The notes beneath the pieces are model-generated. The model was not told the DNA's origin, ran no database searches, and saw only the letters and a list, made by a program, of their open reading frames with translations. Positions 51,415 through 60,944 of a DNA stretch of 64,000 nucleotides are shown piece after piece (position 1 is the first letter of the stretch; each line of letters opens with the position of its first letter). The DNA is taken from assembly GCA_046727855.1 (NCBI GenBank), contig JBKPDL010000068.1, positions 19,354 to 83,353 on the forward strand, read 5' to 3'. Made by a program: the position numbers and the translations under genes. The DNA is from DASPWV01 sp046727855 (GTDB lineage Bacteria > Acidobacteriota > Vicinamibacteria > Vicinamibacterales > UBA2999).

Positions 51415-53109
51415 ATGGAACGCAGAGTTCTTTTAGCAATTTCGCTGTCGTTTCTGGTTCTGTTTCTGTACCAGACATTTATCACGCCGGTTCGTCCGCC
51501 GGCACCGCCGACCAACGCCAGCGCCTCGCAACCATCGGTATCAGTTGCCGGCGTGTCCGTGCCGGCACCCGGCAATCTCACTCCGGAGGCGCCAGTTCCG
51601 GTTGCTCCGGTCACGACACTGGTCGGCGAGAGCACAGAGCGTGAAATCACCATCGAGACTGCACGCGTGCGCGCCGTGTTTACCAACCGTGGCGGCCGCC
51701 TTCGTCACTGGTGGTTGAAGGACTACAAGAACGCCGCTGGTGGGCCGCTCGATCTTGTTCCCGAGGGCGCACCGCCCCCGCTGGCGCTGCCGTTTTCACT
51801 GCGCGTCGAGGATGCCGCGACCACGACCGCGCTCAACACCGCGCTGTACAAGGCGACGCAAACAGACAAACTGACCTTTGAATTGGAAACAGCCGACGGG
51901 CTGCGCGTACAGAAAACGTTTGCGATCGCGCCAGATGGCTATGACGTGTACTTCAGCGCGACGGTGCAGCGAGGCGGGCAGAGCATCAACCCGACCATCG
52001 ATTGGGGCGCGGGCCTCGGCGACGACATCGCGCGCACGCCGCCGGGATCCTTCTTTTCGCCCAGCTACGTTTACGCGCCGCAAGCGATCTATCAAATCGG
52101 CGATGACGTCGAGCGCATCCCGGCGACGTCGCTCGGCAACGGCGTCCAGCGCGATGGTCAGTTTTTGTGGGCGGGTATCGACGATCACTATTTCATCAGC
52201 GCCATCGTCAAGCCACCGACGCCGCTGAATCTCGAATACGTCCCGGTCACATTTCCTTCGCCGTCGCAGCCGTCCGTGGTGGGACATTACGTGGCCTACT
52301 CGGCGCGGTTCGCGGCGCCCCCGCAGGGCGTCCGTTACTTCTTTGGACCGAAACAGCTCGACGCGCTTCGTGCGGTCGATCCGCAGTTCACCAAGGCGAT
52401 CTACTACGGCATGTTCTCGATCCTGGCGGTGCCGTTGCTCGGCGCGCTCACGTGGGTGCACGGCTTCGTCGGCAACTGGGGCTGGTCGATCATCGTCTTG
52501 ACGATTCTGATCAACCTGACACTTTTTCCGCTGCGCCATCGCGCCGTGGTCTCCATGCGCAAGATGCAGGAGCTGCAGCCGCAGATGAAGGCGATTCAGG
52601 AGCGCTACGCGCAATACAAGATGACCGATCCTGAGCGGCAGAAGATGAACGCGGAAGTGATGGAGCTCTACAAAGCGAGAGGCGTGAATCCGGCCAGCGG
52701 CTGCGTGCCGATGCTTCTGACGATGCCATTTCTTTTTGCGTTTTACGCGATGCTGTCGCAGTCGATTGAGATTCGCGGCGCCGAATTCGGCGGATGGATT
52801 CACGATCTCGCCGCGCGCGATCCGCTCTACATCACGCCGCTGCTGATGGGCGCGAGCATGATCTGGCAGCAAAAGCTCCAGCCGGCCGCCGCCGATCCGA
52901 CGCAGCAGAAGATGATGATGATCATGCCGTTCATGTTCACGTTCATCTTCCTCGGCCAGCCAAGCGGCCTCGCAATCTATTGGCTGGTGAGCAACCTTTG
53001 GGGCATCGGGCAGCAGTACTTCACCAACTGGCTGATTGGCCCGCCCAAGGTGCATAATGTCCGGCCCGTTGGGGAGCGAAGAACGAAGAAGGAGCGGGTT
53101 AAGGAGTAG
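51415..53109 (+). CDS. yidC: Membrane protein insertase YidC
   Basis: A 564-residue YidC/Oxa1 insertase. The first transmembrane helix (VLLAISLSFLVLFLYQTFI) is followed by a Pro/Ala-rich linker and a periplasmic beta-domain (residues about 80-340). The C-terminal 60KD_IMP domain includes VGNWGWSIIVLTILINLTLFPLRH, ELQPQMKAIQERYAQYK and MMMIMPFMFTFIFLGQPSGLAIYW. It inserts and folds inner-membrane proteins. The frame opens at 51343; the ATG at 51415 (MERRVLLA) was chosen as the usual YidC start. Confidence 0.96.
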   Translation: MERRVLLAISLSFLVLFLYQTFITPVRPPAPPTNASASQPSVSVAGVSVPAPGNLTPEAPVPVAPVTTLVGESTEREITIETARVRAVFTNRGGRLRHWWLKDYKNAAGGPLDLVPEGAPPPLALPFSLRVEDAATTTALNTALYKATQTDKLTFELETADGLRVQKTFAIAPDGYDVYFSATVQRGGQSINPTIDWGAGLGDDIARTPPGSFFSPSYVYAPQAIYQIGDDVERIPATSLGNGVQRDGQFLWAGIDDHYFISAIVKPPTPLNLEYVPVTFPSPSQPSVVGHYVAYSARFAAPPQGVRYFFGPKQLDALRAVDPQFTKAIYYGMFSILAVPLLGALTWVHGFVGNWGWSIIVLTILINLTLFPLRHRAVVSMRKMQELQPQMKAIQERYAQYKMTDPERQKMNAEVMELYKARGVNPASGCVPMLLTMPFLFAFYAMLSQSIEIRGAEFGGWIHDLAARDPLYITPLLMGASMIWQQKLQPAAADPTQQKMMMIMPFMFTFIFLGQPSGLAIYWLVSNLWGIGQQYFTNWLIGPPKVHNVRPVGERRTKKERVKE

Positions 53110-53213
53110 CGGGTCGCGGGTAGGCGAGTAGCGAGAGTGAAACTCGTTAGCCGGTGCTTGCTCGCGCACCTTCGCCACCCGTTATCTGCAACTCGCCACG
53201 ACAGGATTCACGT
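53110..53213. repeat. Degenerate gcgagtagcg-type repeat between yidC and khpB
   Basis: The spacer is made of variants of gggtcgcgggtaggcgagtagcgag. Similar words (inverted: cgcgctactcgctcc) occur in the parA-parB spacer around 58728-58745. It looks like the other simple-sequence spacer families in this window; no regulatory motif was identified. Confidence 0.4.
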
Positions 53214-53660
53214 ATGGCAACTGCAGCAGACATCACCGCATTTGTCGAGAAAGTCGTCAGCGCGATGGGCGCCCGGCTCAAAGCCGACGCTGAAGAAATG
53301 TCCGATGGGCTGCGCATCAACCTCACGGGCGAAGATGGCCAGATGCTGCTGCGGCGGCAGGGAGAAGCGCTGGCCGCGTTGCAGCACATCGTGGCCGCCG
53401 TGTTCCGCCAAGAGGTCGATGAGAAGCGCCGCCTAGTGGTTGACTGCATGGGCTTCCGCAAAGGCAAGGATGCCGAATTGAGGCAGATGGCCACGTTCCT
53501 CGCCGAGAAGGCGAAGAACACTGGTCTCGCCCAGGAAATCGGTCCGCTGAATCCATACGAGCGCCGCATCGTCCATCTGGCCGTGGCAGAGATCGAATCA
53601 GTGTCCTCGGAGAGCATTGGCGACGCGTTCGAAAAGACTGTGATCATTTCAGTGAAGTAG
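53214..53660 (+). CDS. jag: KhpB/Jag RNA-binding protein (KH-R3H, no Jag_N domain)
   Basis: A 148-residue protein. Residues about 1-75 are the KH domain (EKVVSAMGARLKADAEEMSDGLRINL, with LLRRQGEALAALQHI as the GxxL loop) and residues about 76-148 the R3H domain (PYERRIVHLAVAEIESVSSESIG, RxxxH present). The Jag_N domain of Gram-positive relatives is missing. It binds RNA and forms a pair with KhpA elsewhere in bacteria. Start at 53214 (ACAGGATTCACGT before it). Located as usual between yidC and mnmE. Confidence 0.9.
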   Translation: MATAADITAFVEKVVSAMGARLKADAEEMSDGLRINLTGEDGQMLLRRQGEALAALQHIVAAVFRQEVDEKRRLVVDCMGFRKGKDAELRQMATFLAEKAKNTGLAQEIGPLNPYERRIVHLAVAEIESVSSESIGDAFEKTVIISVK

Positions 53661-53774
53661 GGCCGCGGTGGGACCGCCAAGGCTCGCGCGCGGTAGGCCC
53701 GCTCCTTACCGGCCATGCCGGTCTCACGCGCAGGGTCCTGCCGCGGAGCAGTCCGACCCGTAGGGTCCTGGGTG

Positions 53775-55127
53775 ATGTTCTCCACAGACGACACCATTGT
53801 TGCGATCGCCACTCCAATTGGGCGCGGCGGTATTGGGGTTGTGCGTGTCAGCGGAGCCGACGCGTCGCGGATTGCACAACAGTTGGTGGACCGCGACCTC
53901 CCATTTGACCCGCGGCATGTGACGCTGGCGCGGCTCGCGGATCGGCCTGAGTCGCCATCCGATCAGGTGCTTGTCACGATCTTTCCAGCGCCACACTCCT
54001 ACACCGGCGAAGATGTCGCCGAGATCTCCGCTCACGGCAGCCCCGTCGTCCTGGACGGCATCCTTCGCCTCGCCATCAGCGCCGGCGCGCGACTTGCCGA
54101 GCCTGGCGAATTCACGCTTCGCGGTTTCCTGCACGGCAAGCTCGATTTGATCCAGGCCGAAGCTGTGGCCGATCTCGTTGACGCGGTCACACCGCTACAG
54201 GCCCGTGCGGCGTTCGACCAACTCGAAGGCACCCTCACCGGAACCATTGCGGCGATCGAACGCGACCTGTTCGATCTCATGGCCAGGCTCGAGGCTTCGT
54301 TGGATTTTCCCGACGAGGGTTACCACTTTGTGCGACGCGACGAGGCCTTGCTCGCGCTCACTGCACTTGCAGCGCGGATAGAAGCGCTGCTTGCCGGCTC
54401 TGCGCGCGGGCGCCTTGTGCGTGAGGGCGCACAGGTGGCGATCGTGGGCGCACCGAACGTGGGGAAATCCAGTCTGTTCAACGCACTCCTCAACGCCAAT
54501 CGCGCAATCGTGACGGCGGTGCCTGGCACCACTCGCGATCTCGTGACGGAGCGGGCAGACATCAAAGGTATGTCGATTGCGCTGATCGACACCGCCGGCA
54601 TTCGCGACACTGGCGACGAAGTGGAGCGCGAAGGCGTGGCGCGGGCGCGGAGGGTCGTCGACGTTGCGGATCTTCTGATCGTCGTCCTCGATCGATCGCG
54701 GCCGCCCAGTCGTGAAGACGATGCGATTCTTACGGCGACAGCGCCACGCCGCAGAGTCGTCGTCCTCAATAAGAGCGATCTGCCGGCTCGAGCTGAGAAC
54801 ATCAAGGGCGCGCTCGAGGTATCGACGAAAACCAGCGTTGGACTTGATGTACTCGCCGAGCAGATGGTGGCGTCGCTGGGATCCGGTGACGACGCACGCG
54901 ACCAGCCGCGGGTCACCAACATCCGTCACATCGCGCTGCTCGAACACGCGCGGGACGCGCTGAGTCGCGCGCGTGCTGCGTTACAACAAACCAGTCGCGC
55001 CGTGCCCGAAGAATTCATCCTTGCCGATCTGCAAGAGGCCGCCGAACACCTGCAGGAGATCACCGGAAAGCGAACGACCGACGACCTGCTCCGCCACATC
55101 TTTGAACGCTTTTGTATCGGCAAGTAA
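53775..55127 (+). CDS. mnmE: tRNA uridine-5-carboxymethylaminomethyl(34) synthesis GTPase MnmE
   Basis: A 450-residue protein. The N-terminal tetrahydrofolate-binding domain (IVAIATPIGRGGIGVVRVSG, GEFTLRGFLHGKLDLIQAEAV), the GTPase (GAPNVGKSSLFNALLN, DTAGIR, NKSD) and the C-terminal FCIGK with its catalytic cysteine are all there. With MnmG it modifies the wobble uridine of several tRNAs. mnmG follows 65 nt downstream. The frame opens at 53715; ATG at 53775 (MFSTDDTIVAIATPIG) is the family start. Confidence 0.96.
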   Translation: MFSTDDTIVAIATPIGRGGIGVVRVSGADASRIAQQLVDRDLPFDPRHVTLARLADRPESPSDQVLVTIFPAPHSYTGEDVAEISAHGSPVVLDGILRLAISAGARLAEPGEFTLRGFLHGKLDLIQAEAVADLVDAVTPLQARAAFDQLEGTLTGTIAAIERDLFDLMARLEASLDFPDEGYHFVRRDEALLALTALAARIEALLAGSARGRLVREGAQVAIVGAPNVGKSSLFNALLNANRAIVTAVPGTTRDLVTERADIKGMSIALIDTAGIRDTGDEVEREGVARARRVVDVADLLIVVLDRSRPPSREDDAILTATAPRRRVVVLNKSDLPARAENIKGALEVSTKTSVGLDVLAEQMVASLGSGDDARDQPRVTNIRHIALLEHARDALSRARAALQQTSRAVPEEFILADLQEAAEHLQEITGKRTTDDLLRHIFERFCIGK

Positions 55128-55192
55128 TCCGGTGAGATGATCGGAGGACAATTCCCGATACATTCGAAGACAGCATTGACCAGTGACTTACC

Positions 55193-57049
55193 ATGACTGA
55201 TTTCGATGTAATCGTCGTTGGCGCCGGGCACGCCGGCGTGGAAGCCGCGTGGGCTGCTGCGACACTTGGCTGCACGGTGGGCCTGTGCACGCTGTCGAAG
55301 GAGACCGTGGCGCTGATGCCGTGTAATCCCGCCGTCGGAGGAACGGCTAAAGGCCATCTAGTCAGAGAGATAGACGCACTTGGCGGCCTGATGGCGCAGG
55401 CGATTGACGCAACCGGTTTGCAGTTCAAGGTCCTGAATCGAAGCCGTGGGCCGGCCGTGTGGTCTCCGCGCGCGCAGGCCGACAAACGCCGATATGGCGA
55501 CTGGATACGGGCGAAGTTAGACGGTCATCCGAGGGTGCATTGGATTCTCAACCGCGCGGGTCGCATCCTCGTCGATGGCGGTGTCGTCAGCGGGCTGGCG
55601 CTCGAGGACGGCCCGGAATATCGTGCCCGCGCTATCGTCATCACGACCGGCACGTTCTTGAATGGCCTAATCCACGTGGGACCAGACCAACGTCCTGCGG
55701 GACGCGCAGGCGAACCGCCTTCGCGAGACCTGGCCGAATCGCTCAAGGGTTTCGGGTTTACCTGGGGACGCCTCAAGACCGGAACGCCCCCACGTCTTGC
55801 GCGTCGCTCGATCGATTTCGACGCTGGCGTGCGACGTGGCGTGTTCCACGTGGAACATGGTGACCCGACACCCACTGCGTTCTCGTATCTTGCGACCGCC
55901 GCACCGGCGAATCAAATCGTCTGCCATCTCCTGCACACCACAGATGAAGTCCACGCTCTCGTCCGCGATCACATCCACTTATCACCGCTCTACAACGGGA
56001 GAATTTCTGGAATCGGGCCGCGCTATTGTCCCTCGCTCGAAGACAAGGTCATGCGGTTCCCGCACCGCGAGCGCCATCAGCTGTTTCTCGAGCCTGAAGG
56101 TCTGGATGTGGAGGAGACGTATCTCAACGGATTCTCGATGAGTCTGCCGGCGGAGGTACAGCAGCGGCTGGTCCGTGCGCTCCCGGGCTTGGAGTCAGCG
56201 GAGATGCTGAGGCCGGGTTATGCCGTTGAGTACGACTTCATCCAGCCGACGGAGCTTGACTCCACACTGCAGGCCCGGCGTGTGCGCGGTCTGTTCCTGG
56301 CCGGACAGATCAACGGCACGTCGGGGTATGAAGAGGCAGCAGGGCAGGGGCTGCTCGCTGGGGTCAACGCGGGACTCCACTCGCAGCAACGTGAGCCGAT
56401 GACGCTGGGCCGCGACGAGGCGTATATCGGGATCATGGTTGACGACCTGGTGACCAAGGGCTGTCTCGAGCCGTACCGGATGTTCACCTCGCGCGCTGAG
56501 CACCGGCTGCTCCTACGCATCGACAACGCCGACCTAAGGCTGACACCGAAGGCGCGGAACATTGGCCTGATTTCCGACGAGCGGTGGGACAGATTCTCGG
56601 CGCGCCGGAGAAGATTCGACGGCAATCTCGATCGGCTGGCGCGCACGCTTGTACGCGTGCCCAACGGCGCGCGGATGTCTGCGGCCCAGGCCCTGCAGCA
56701 ACCAGAAGTCACAGTGGATGCGCTACTTATGGCCGGCGACGTCACGCTCGAACTTAGTGCTCAGGATGGCGAGCTCGATCTGGTGTCGGTCGAGACAACG
56801 CTCAAATACGACGGGTATTTACGACGCCAGACGCAAGCCGTGGAGCGCAGTCGCAAGCAGGAGTACACGCGGATTCCGCCGCAATTCCCATACGAGCGCG
56901 TGCCCGGCCTCTCGCGCGAGATGATCCAGCGCTTTACTCAGGTGCAGCCGGAAACGCTGGGGCAGGCGCTTCGAATCCCCGGTGCGACCCCAGCTGCGGT
57001 GGCGGTGGTTGCTGCCCATGTGAAAGTCTTCGCGGTTCGTACCCATTGA
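55193..57049 (+). CDS. mnmG: tRNA uridine-5-carboxymethylaminomethyl(34) synthesis enzyme MnmG
   Basis: A 618-residue FAD enzyme. [19 protein letters not shown] is the FAD-binding Rossmann motif, and [48 protein letters not shown], and [21 protein letters not shown] are signature MnmG blocks. Its partner is MnmE. A perfect 16-bp parS palindrome lies inside the gene (55842-55857). The TGA stop overlaps the TTG start of rsmG (TTGA, 57046-57049), so the two are coupled. Confidence 0.97.
   Translation: MTDFDVIVVGAGHAGVEAAWAAATLGCTVGLCTLSKETVALMPCNPAVGGTAKGHLVREIDALGGLMAQAIDATGLQFKVLNRSRGPAVWSPRAQADKRRYGDWIRAKLDGHPRVHWILNRAGRILVDGGVVSGLALEDGPEYRARAIVITTGTFLNGLIHVGPDQRPAGRAGEPPSRDLAESLKGFGFTWGRLKTGTPPRLARRSIDFDAGVRRGVFHVEHGDPTPTAFSYLATAAPANQIVCHLLHTTDEVHALVRDHIHLSPLYNGRISGIGPRYCPSLEDKVMRFPHRERHQLFLEPEGLDVEETYLNGFSMSLPAEVQQRLVRALPGLESAEMLRPGYAVEYDFIQPTELDSTLQARRVRGLFLAGQINGTSGYEEAAGQGLLAGVNAGLHSQQREPMTLGRDEAYIGIMVDDLVTKGCLEPYRMFTSRAEHRLLLRIDNADLRLTPKARNIGLISDERWDRFSARRRRFDGNLDRLARTLVRVPNGARMSAAQALQQPEVTVDALLMAGDVTLELSAQDGELDLVSVETTLKYDGYLRRQTQAVERSRKQEYTRIPPQFPYERVPGLSREMIQRFTQVQPETLGQALRIPGATPAAVAVVAAHVKVFAVRTH
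55842..55857. other. parS: parS site within mnmG
   Basis: TGTTCCACGTGGAACA, a perfect 16-bp palindrome of the conserved bacterial parS form (GTTnCACGTGnAAC core). It is embedded in mnmG codons for a VFHVEHG stretch. ParB would bind and spread from here; parA and parB are 2-3 kb away. Confidence 0.9.
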
Positions 57050-57714
57050 GCACCCGGGAGCTTCGCGACCGCATTCGTCGGCGCGCGAAAAAGGCCGGAT
57101 TCGACGTGAATGCCGCGATGAGTGATGCGCTCGAACGCTATTACCTGCTGCTTGCGAAATGGAACGAAAAGATCAATCTCACATCCTTCCGGCTGCCGGC
57201 GTCTGGCGAAGACGAAGCCATCGACCGTCTGCTCATTGAGCCGATTGTCGCGGCGCGCCATGTCGCCGCTTCGGCATCTACGATGATCGACATTGGTTCG
57301 GGTGGCGGTTCTCCAGCGATTCCACTCAAGATCGCCGCTCCTCAGCTGCAGTTGCGGATGGTTGAATCGAAGACCCGCAAGGCGGTGTTTCTGCGCGAAG
57401 CGGTTCGCGATCTCCCGCTCAAAATGGTCGAGGTGGAGACCTCCCGCTTCGAAGAGCTTCTGTCGCGCCCCGAGCTGCACGAAGGCCTCGATCTTGTGAC
57501 GATCCGAGCTGTACGCGTGGAGCCTCGAACCCTCGTTACACTCCAGGCGTTTCTCAAACCGGGCGGACAGCTGTTTCTTTTCCGCGGGCCGGGCGGGGCA
57601 GATCTGGCGACCAGCATTACTCCGCCACTGTCGTGGCTTGCCACTTATCCGCTGATTGAAGAGCTAAGATCGCGCCTCGTCGTACTAAGGAAAACTGCCG
57701 TCGGACGAGCTTGA
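57046..57714 (+). CDS. rsmG: 16S rRNA (guanine(527)-N7)-methyltransferase
   Basis: A 222-residue SAM methyltransferase. [21 protein letters not shown] near the start is the RsmG N-terminal motif, followed by [29 protein letters not shown] as SAM site and [10 protein letters not shown]. It modifies G527 in the 530 loop. The start is TTG at 57046, inside the end of mnmG. parS and parA follow, the classical gidB-soj-spo0J order. Confidence 0.93.
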   Translation: MSTRELRDRIRRRAKKAGFDVNAAMSDALERYYLLLAKWNEKINLTSFRLPASGEDEAIDRLLIEPIVAARHVAASASTMIDIGSGGGSPAIPLKIAAPQLQLRMVESKTRKAVFLREAVRDLPLKMVEVETSRFEELLSRPELHEGLDLVTIRAVRVEPRTLVTLQAFLKPGGQLFLFRGPGGADLATSITPPLSWLATYPLIEELRSRLVVLRKTAVGRA

Positions 57715-57719
57715 CGCGC

Positions 57720-57733
57720 GTTCCACGTGGAAC
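57720..57733. other. parS: parS site upstream of parA
   Basis: GTTCCACGTGGAAC (14 bp palindrome), identical to the core of the mnmG site but with different outermost bases (C on each side). It lies 5 nt after the rsmG stop and about 95 nt before parA, so ParB binding may also tune the par operon. Confidence 0.85.
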
Positions 57734-57746
57734 CGAAACTTTCTGC

Positions 57747-57775
57747 TTGCTCACCTTGCCTGAGGAGCGTATTTT
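57747..57775 (+). promoter_or_regulatory. Candidate parAB promoter
   Basis: TTGCTC (57747-57752) and TATTTT (57770-57775), spacing 17 bp, lie between the parS site and the parA ATG (57828) in a locally AT-rich region. Confidence 0.35.
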
Positions 57776-57827
57776 TTACTGACAGAACACTGGACGCATT
57801 TGCTTTCTGTCAATTAACCAAATACGA

Positions 57828-58685
57828 ATGCTGCCGCCAGAGTTTGCCGTCAAGCCGCCGCCGATTGAAGACAGTAAACAATTGATAGCAAAGGCGATAG
57901 CTGTCGCCAATCAAAAAGGCGGAGTCGGTAAGACCACCACAGCCATCAACATCGCCGCAGGTCTGGCGACAGCCGGGAAACCGACCCTCTTGGTCGACAT
58001 CGACCCGCAGGGGAACGCGACCAGCGGTGTGGGCTTGAAAGGACAGGCTGCTCCCGCCGGCACCATCTACGAGGCGCTGACCAGTGACGATCCAGGCCAC
58101 GACCCGGCTCAGTTCCTGTTGCCGACGGCCATCGGAAACCTCACCCTCGTTCCCGCCACTCGCGATCTCGCCGGCGCTGAGATCGAGCTCATCTCCATGA
58201 GCGCGCGTGACCGCCGGCTGCGTGCCTTTATCGAACCGCTGCGTACGCGCTTCCGCTTTATCGTCATCGACTGCCCGCCGTCGCTGGGACTGCTGACGCT
58301 CAATGCGCTGGTCGCCGCCGATACGGTGTTGATCCCGCTCCACTGCGAGTACTTCGCGCTCGAAGGGCTCGCCGACCTCGTTTCGACACTCCGCCGCGTA
58401 CGCGTCGCGCTCAATCCGTCGCTCGACATCGAAGGCGTTGTGTTGACGATGAACGACGAGCGCACCAATCTGGGGCAACAGGTTGGTCGCGAGGTGCGCG
58501 AGTTCTTCAAAGACAAGGTGTATCGCACCGTCATTCCTCGAAACGTGCGCCTCGCTGAAGCACCCAGTCACGGCAAACCGGTGCTCACATATGACGCGCG
58601 ATCGCGAGGAGCGGAAGCGTATTTCGCGCTGGTGGATGAATTGCTTCAACGTAATGGGCAGCCGGTGGTGGCGAGCAGCCAGTAG
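57828..58685 (+). CDS. parA: Chromosome-partitioning ATPase ParA (Soj)
   Basis: A 285-residue deviant Walker ATPase: VANQKGGVGKTTTAINIAAGLA (Walker A with the signature lysine), LVDIDPQGNATSG, VIDCPPSLGLLTLNAL (Walker B region) and VYRTVIPRNVRLAEAPSHGKP. It moves origin regions with ParB-parS. The first 22 residues before the ATPase are rich in Pro. The gene begins at the ATG 57828. parB starts 77 nt downstream, across a spacer with cgctactcgc-type repeat words. Confidence 0.95.
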   Translation: MLPPEFAVKPPPIEDSKQLIAKAIAVANQKGGVGKTTTAINIAAGLATAGKPTLLVDIDPQGNATSGVGLKGQAAPAGTIYEALTSDDPGHDPAQFLLPTAIGNLTLVPATRDLAGAEIELISMSARDRRLRAFIEPLRTRFRFIVIDCPPSLGLLTLNALVAADTVLIPLHCEYFALEGLADLVSTLRRVRVALNPSLDIEGVVLTMNDERTNLGQQVGREVREFFKDKVYRTVIPRNVRLAEAPSHGKPVLTYDARSRGAEAYFALVDELLQRNGQPVVASSQ

Positions 58686-58762
58686 CCGGTCGCGAGGGTA
58701 TCCGCGCTTGCCGCTCTCTGCTCCTCGTTACGCGCTACTCGCTCCTACAGGGATCACCACGA

Positions 58763-59641
58763 ATGGATAAACGACAAGCTCTCGGCAAGGGTCTGAGCGC
58801 GCTCATCCCCGACATGGACGATACGCTCACGACGCCGCGCGTCTCGCTCGACGTCGACATCGATCTGCTCGAGCCGAACGACTACCAGCCGCGCTCGACC
58901 CTGGCCGATCCGCGCCTCGACGAGTTGGCACGATCGATTCGCGCCGCTGGCGTGATTCAGCCTATCGTCGTGCGGCGGATTGATTCGGGTCGTTACCAGA
59001 TCATTGCGGGGGAGCGGCGATGGCGCGCCGCGCAGCGCGCAGGCCTCCACAAAGTGCCGGTCGTGATCAAAGACGTCGCGGCCGACGATCACAAACGGCG
59101 GCTCGAGATGGCGCTGGTCGAAAACATTCAGCGAGAAGATCTCAATCCGATCGAAGAAGCCTCGGCCTATCAGCGGCTCGCCAACGACTTTGGGCTGCGT
59201 CAGGAAGACATTGCCGCGGCCGTGGGCAAGGATCGTTCGTCGGTTGCCAACAGCTTGCGGCTGCTGAAACTTCCCGACGAGGTTCGCGCCGAAGTCGCGT
59301 CGGGACGTTTGTCGATGGGACACTCGCGCGCGATTGTGGCGCTCGCGAGCGAGGCCGATCAGCGGCGGGTCGCGCGCGAGGTCCTGGCGCGCGGCTTGTC
59401 GGTGCGGGAAACCGAATCGCTCGTTAAACGCAGCGCGATGCCTCCAACATCCACGACGGCCGCGCAGCCGAAGGCGGCCAAGGATGTCCACACGCGTGCT
59501 GCGGAAGAACAGTTGCACCTCGCACTGGGCACGCGCGTTGAGATCAAACGGCGCGGCAAGGGAGGCGTGGTCGCAATCGCGTTTGCGAACGAGGAGGAGT
59601 TGCAACGGATATACGAGTACCTGACTGAATCACGAAGGTAA
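58763..59641 (+). CDS. parB: Chromosome-partitioning protein ParB
   Basis: A 292-residue CTPase/DNA-binding protein. N-terminal ALGKGLSALIPD, CTP-binding box (YQIIAGERRWRAAQRAGL), MALVENIQREDLNPIEEASAYQRL, the HTH (RQEDIAAAVGKDRSSVANSLRLLKLP) and the C-terminal dimer domain (EEQLHLALGTRVEIKRRGKGG) are present. It binds the two parS sites seen here. A terminator-like hairpin follows at 59736-59753. Confidence 0.95.
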   Translation: MDKRQALGKGLSALIPDMDDTLTTPRVSLDVDIDLLEPNDYQPRSTLADPRLDELARSIRAAGVIQPIVVRRIDSGRYQIIAGERRWRAAQRAGLHKVPVVIKDVAADDHKRRLEMALVENIQREDLNPIEEASAYQRLANDFGLRQEDIAAAVGKDRSSVANSLRLLKLPDEVRAEVASGRLSMGHSRAIVALASEADQRRVAREVLARGLSVRETESLVKRSAMPPTSTTAAQPKAAKDVHTRAAEEQLHLALGTRVEIKRRGKGGVVAIAFANEEELQRIYEYLTESRR

Positions 59642-59735
59642 GCAGGTTGACACCTACGCCCGCGCTTGATGCAAGCTTGCGGGGCGCCGGCCGTTCCGCC
59701 TGCGCTCACGTCTCGGCGGACTCGCCGGAGCCTTG

Positions 59736-59753
59736 AAGGTCGCGGACCTTTTT
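59736..59753 (+). terminator. Intrinsic terminator after parB
   Basis: AAGGTC (59736-59741), loop GCG, GACCTT (59745-59750), and TTT continuing to five consecutive T. It closes the parAB transcript and separates it from selD. The rest of the 204-nt spacer is GC-rich without other signals. Confidence 0.6.
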
Positions 59754-59845
59754 ACGCACCGCGGCCCTCAGGTCGGCGACTTGACCAGACTACAAACCTG
59801 CCCGGCCTTGCGACCCTGCAATCCTCGCAGGCATACAATCACTTC

Positions 59846-60892
59846 ATGTCCATGTTCGGAAAGAAGCGGCTGACCGAGATGGTCAGCTGCGCGGGTTGAG
59901 CGAGTAAACTCGCCGCCGGCGAGCTCGCTCAGGTCCTGAGCCACCTTCCTGCGCAAAACGATCCGCGTGTCCTTGTCGACTTCAGGACCGCAGACGATGC
60001 CGGTGTGTACTTGTGGGAGGGTGGACCGGCGCTCGTGCAAACCGTCGATTTCTTCACGCCCATCGTCGACGACCCGTATCTCTACGGACAAATCGCCGCC
60101 GCCAACGCGCTCAGTGACGTCTATGCCATGGGCGGCCGTCCGCTCACAGCGCTTGCGATTGCCGGATTTCCAAAGAAAGGTGTCGACGCTGAAACGATTG
60201 CGGCCGTGTTTCAGGGAGGGTTCGACAAACTGCAGCAAGCCGGCGTGTCGCTGCTTGGCGGCCACACGGTGCAGGACGAAGAGATCAAATTCGGTTACGC
60301 CATCACCGGCGCTGTCGATCCGAAACGGATCCTCACCAACGCGGGCGCCAAGCCCGGGGATGCGTTGATCCTCACGAAACCGATCGGAACCGGAGTCGTT
60401 GGTACGGCGATCAAATTCAATCGTGCTCCGGCTGCCGCCGTGTCGGAGGCGGTGGCATCAATGACGGCACTCAACAAAACCGCCGCTGACGTGCTCGCGC
60501 GATTTGACGGCGTTCACGCGTGCACCGACATCACCGGCTTTGGTCTGCTTGGCCATTCCACAGAGATGGCCGTGGCAAGTCACGCCACGCTGAGCATCCA
60601 GGCGGCCAGCGTTCCGGTGTTTGCGGATGTGCTCGAGATCGTGGGCCGCAACCGCTCGGGCGGCATGGTCAGCAACCAGGAGCATTTTGAAAAACTCGTC
60701 CAATTCCGAGCGGACGTGCCGGACGTCTTCCAGGATCTGCTGTTCGACCCGCAAACTTCTGGCGGACTGCTGGCGGCGGTGGACGAATCCACCGCCGATG
60801 CCACACTGCAAGCCCTTGTGGCTGAGGGACTTCGGGCCGCACGCGTCGGCAGCGTCGTGCGCGGCTTCGATATGAAGGTGATTGTTCGGTGA
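59846..60892 (+). CDS. selD: Selenophosphate synthetase SelD, itself a selenoprotein (UGA at the catalytic cysteine)
   Basis: From the ATG at 59846 the frame has one TGA (59897-59899, codon 18) and then runs uninterrupted to 60892, giving 348 residues. The start reads MVSCAG-U-ASKLAAGEL: UGA falls where other SelD proteins have Cys or Sec, and the essential lysine is three residues later (E. coli Cys17/Lys20 spacing). The rest is standard SelD: RTADDAGVYLW, QTVDFFTPIVDDPYLYGQIAAANALSDVYAMGG, LGGHTVQDEEIKFGYAITG, TDITGFGLLGHSTEMA, FDPQTSGGLL. It makes selenophosphate from selenide and ATP for Sec-tRNA synthesis (and selenouridine). A two-part hairpin starts right after the UGA. Reading only from the downstream GTG at 60005 would lose the ATP-binding N-terminus. 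Confidence 0.93.
59897..59928 (+). promoter_or_regulatory. SECIS-like hairpin directly after the UGA of selD
   Basis: UGA at 59897-59899. GCGAG (59900-59904) pairs with CTCGC (59924-59928); after a TAAA bulge, CTCGCC (59909-59914) pairs with GGCGAG (59918-59923), loop GCC. Eleven base pairs. The loop begins with G (59915), 16 nt after the UGA, the same distance as in the other selenoprotein gene. Confidence 0.75.
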
Positions 60893-60944
60893 GCCGACTT
60901 TCGGGCGCCCTGACATGATATAAAAGTTGGTTGGGTACCGTTCG

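Noticed and set aside
60005..60892. Truncated selD starting at the GTG at 60005
   Set aside because: It would lack the catalytic and ATP-binding N-terminus; the upstream in-frame sequence matches SelD up to the UGA and beyond.
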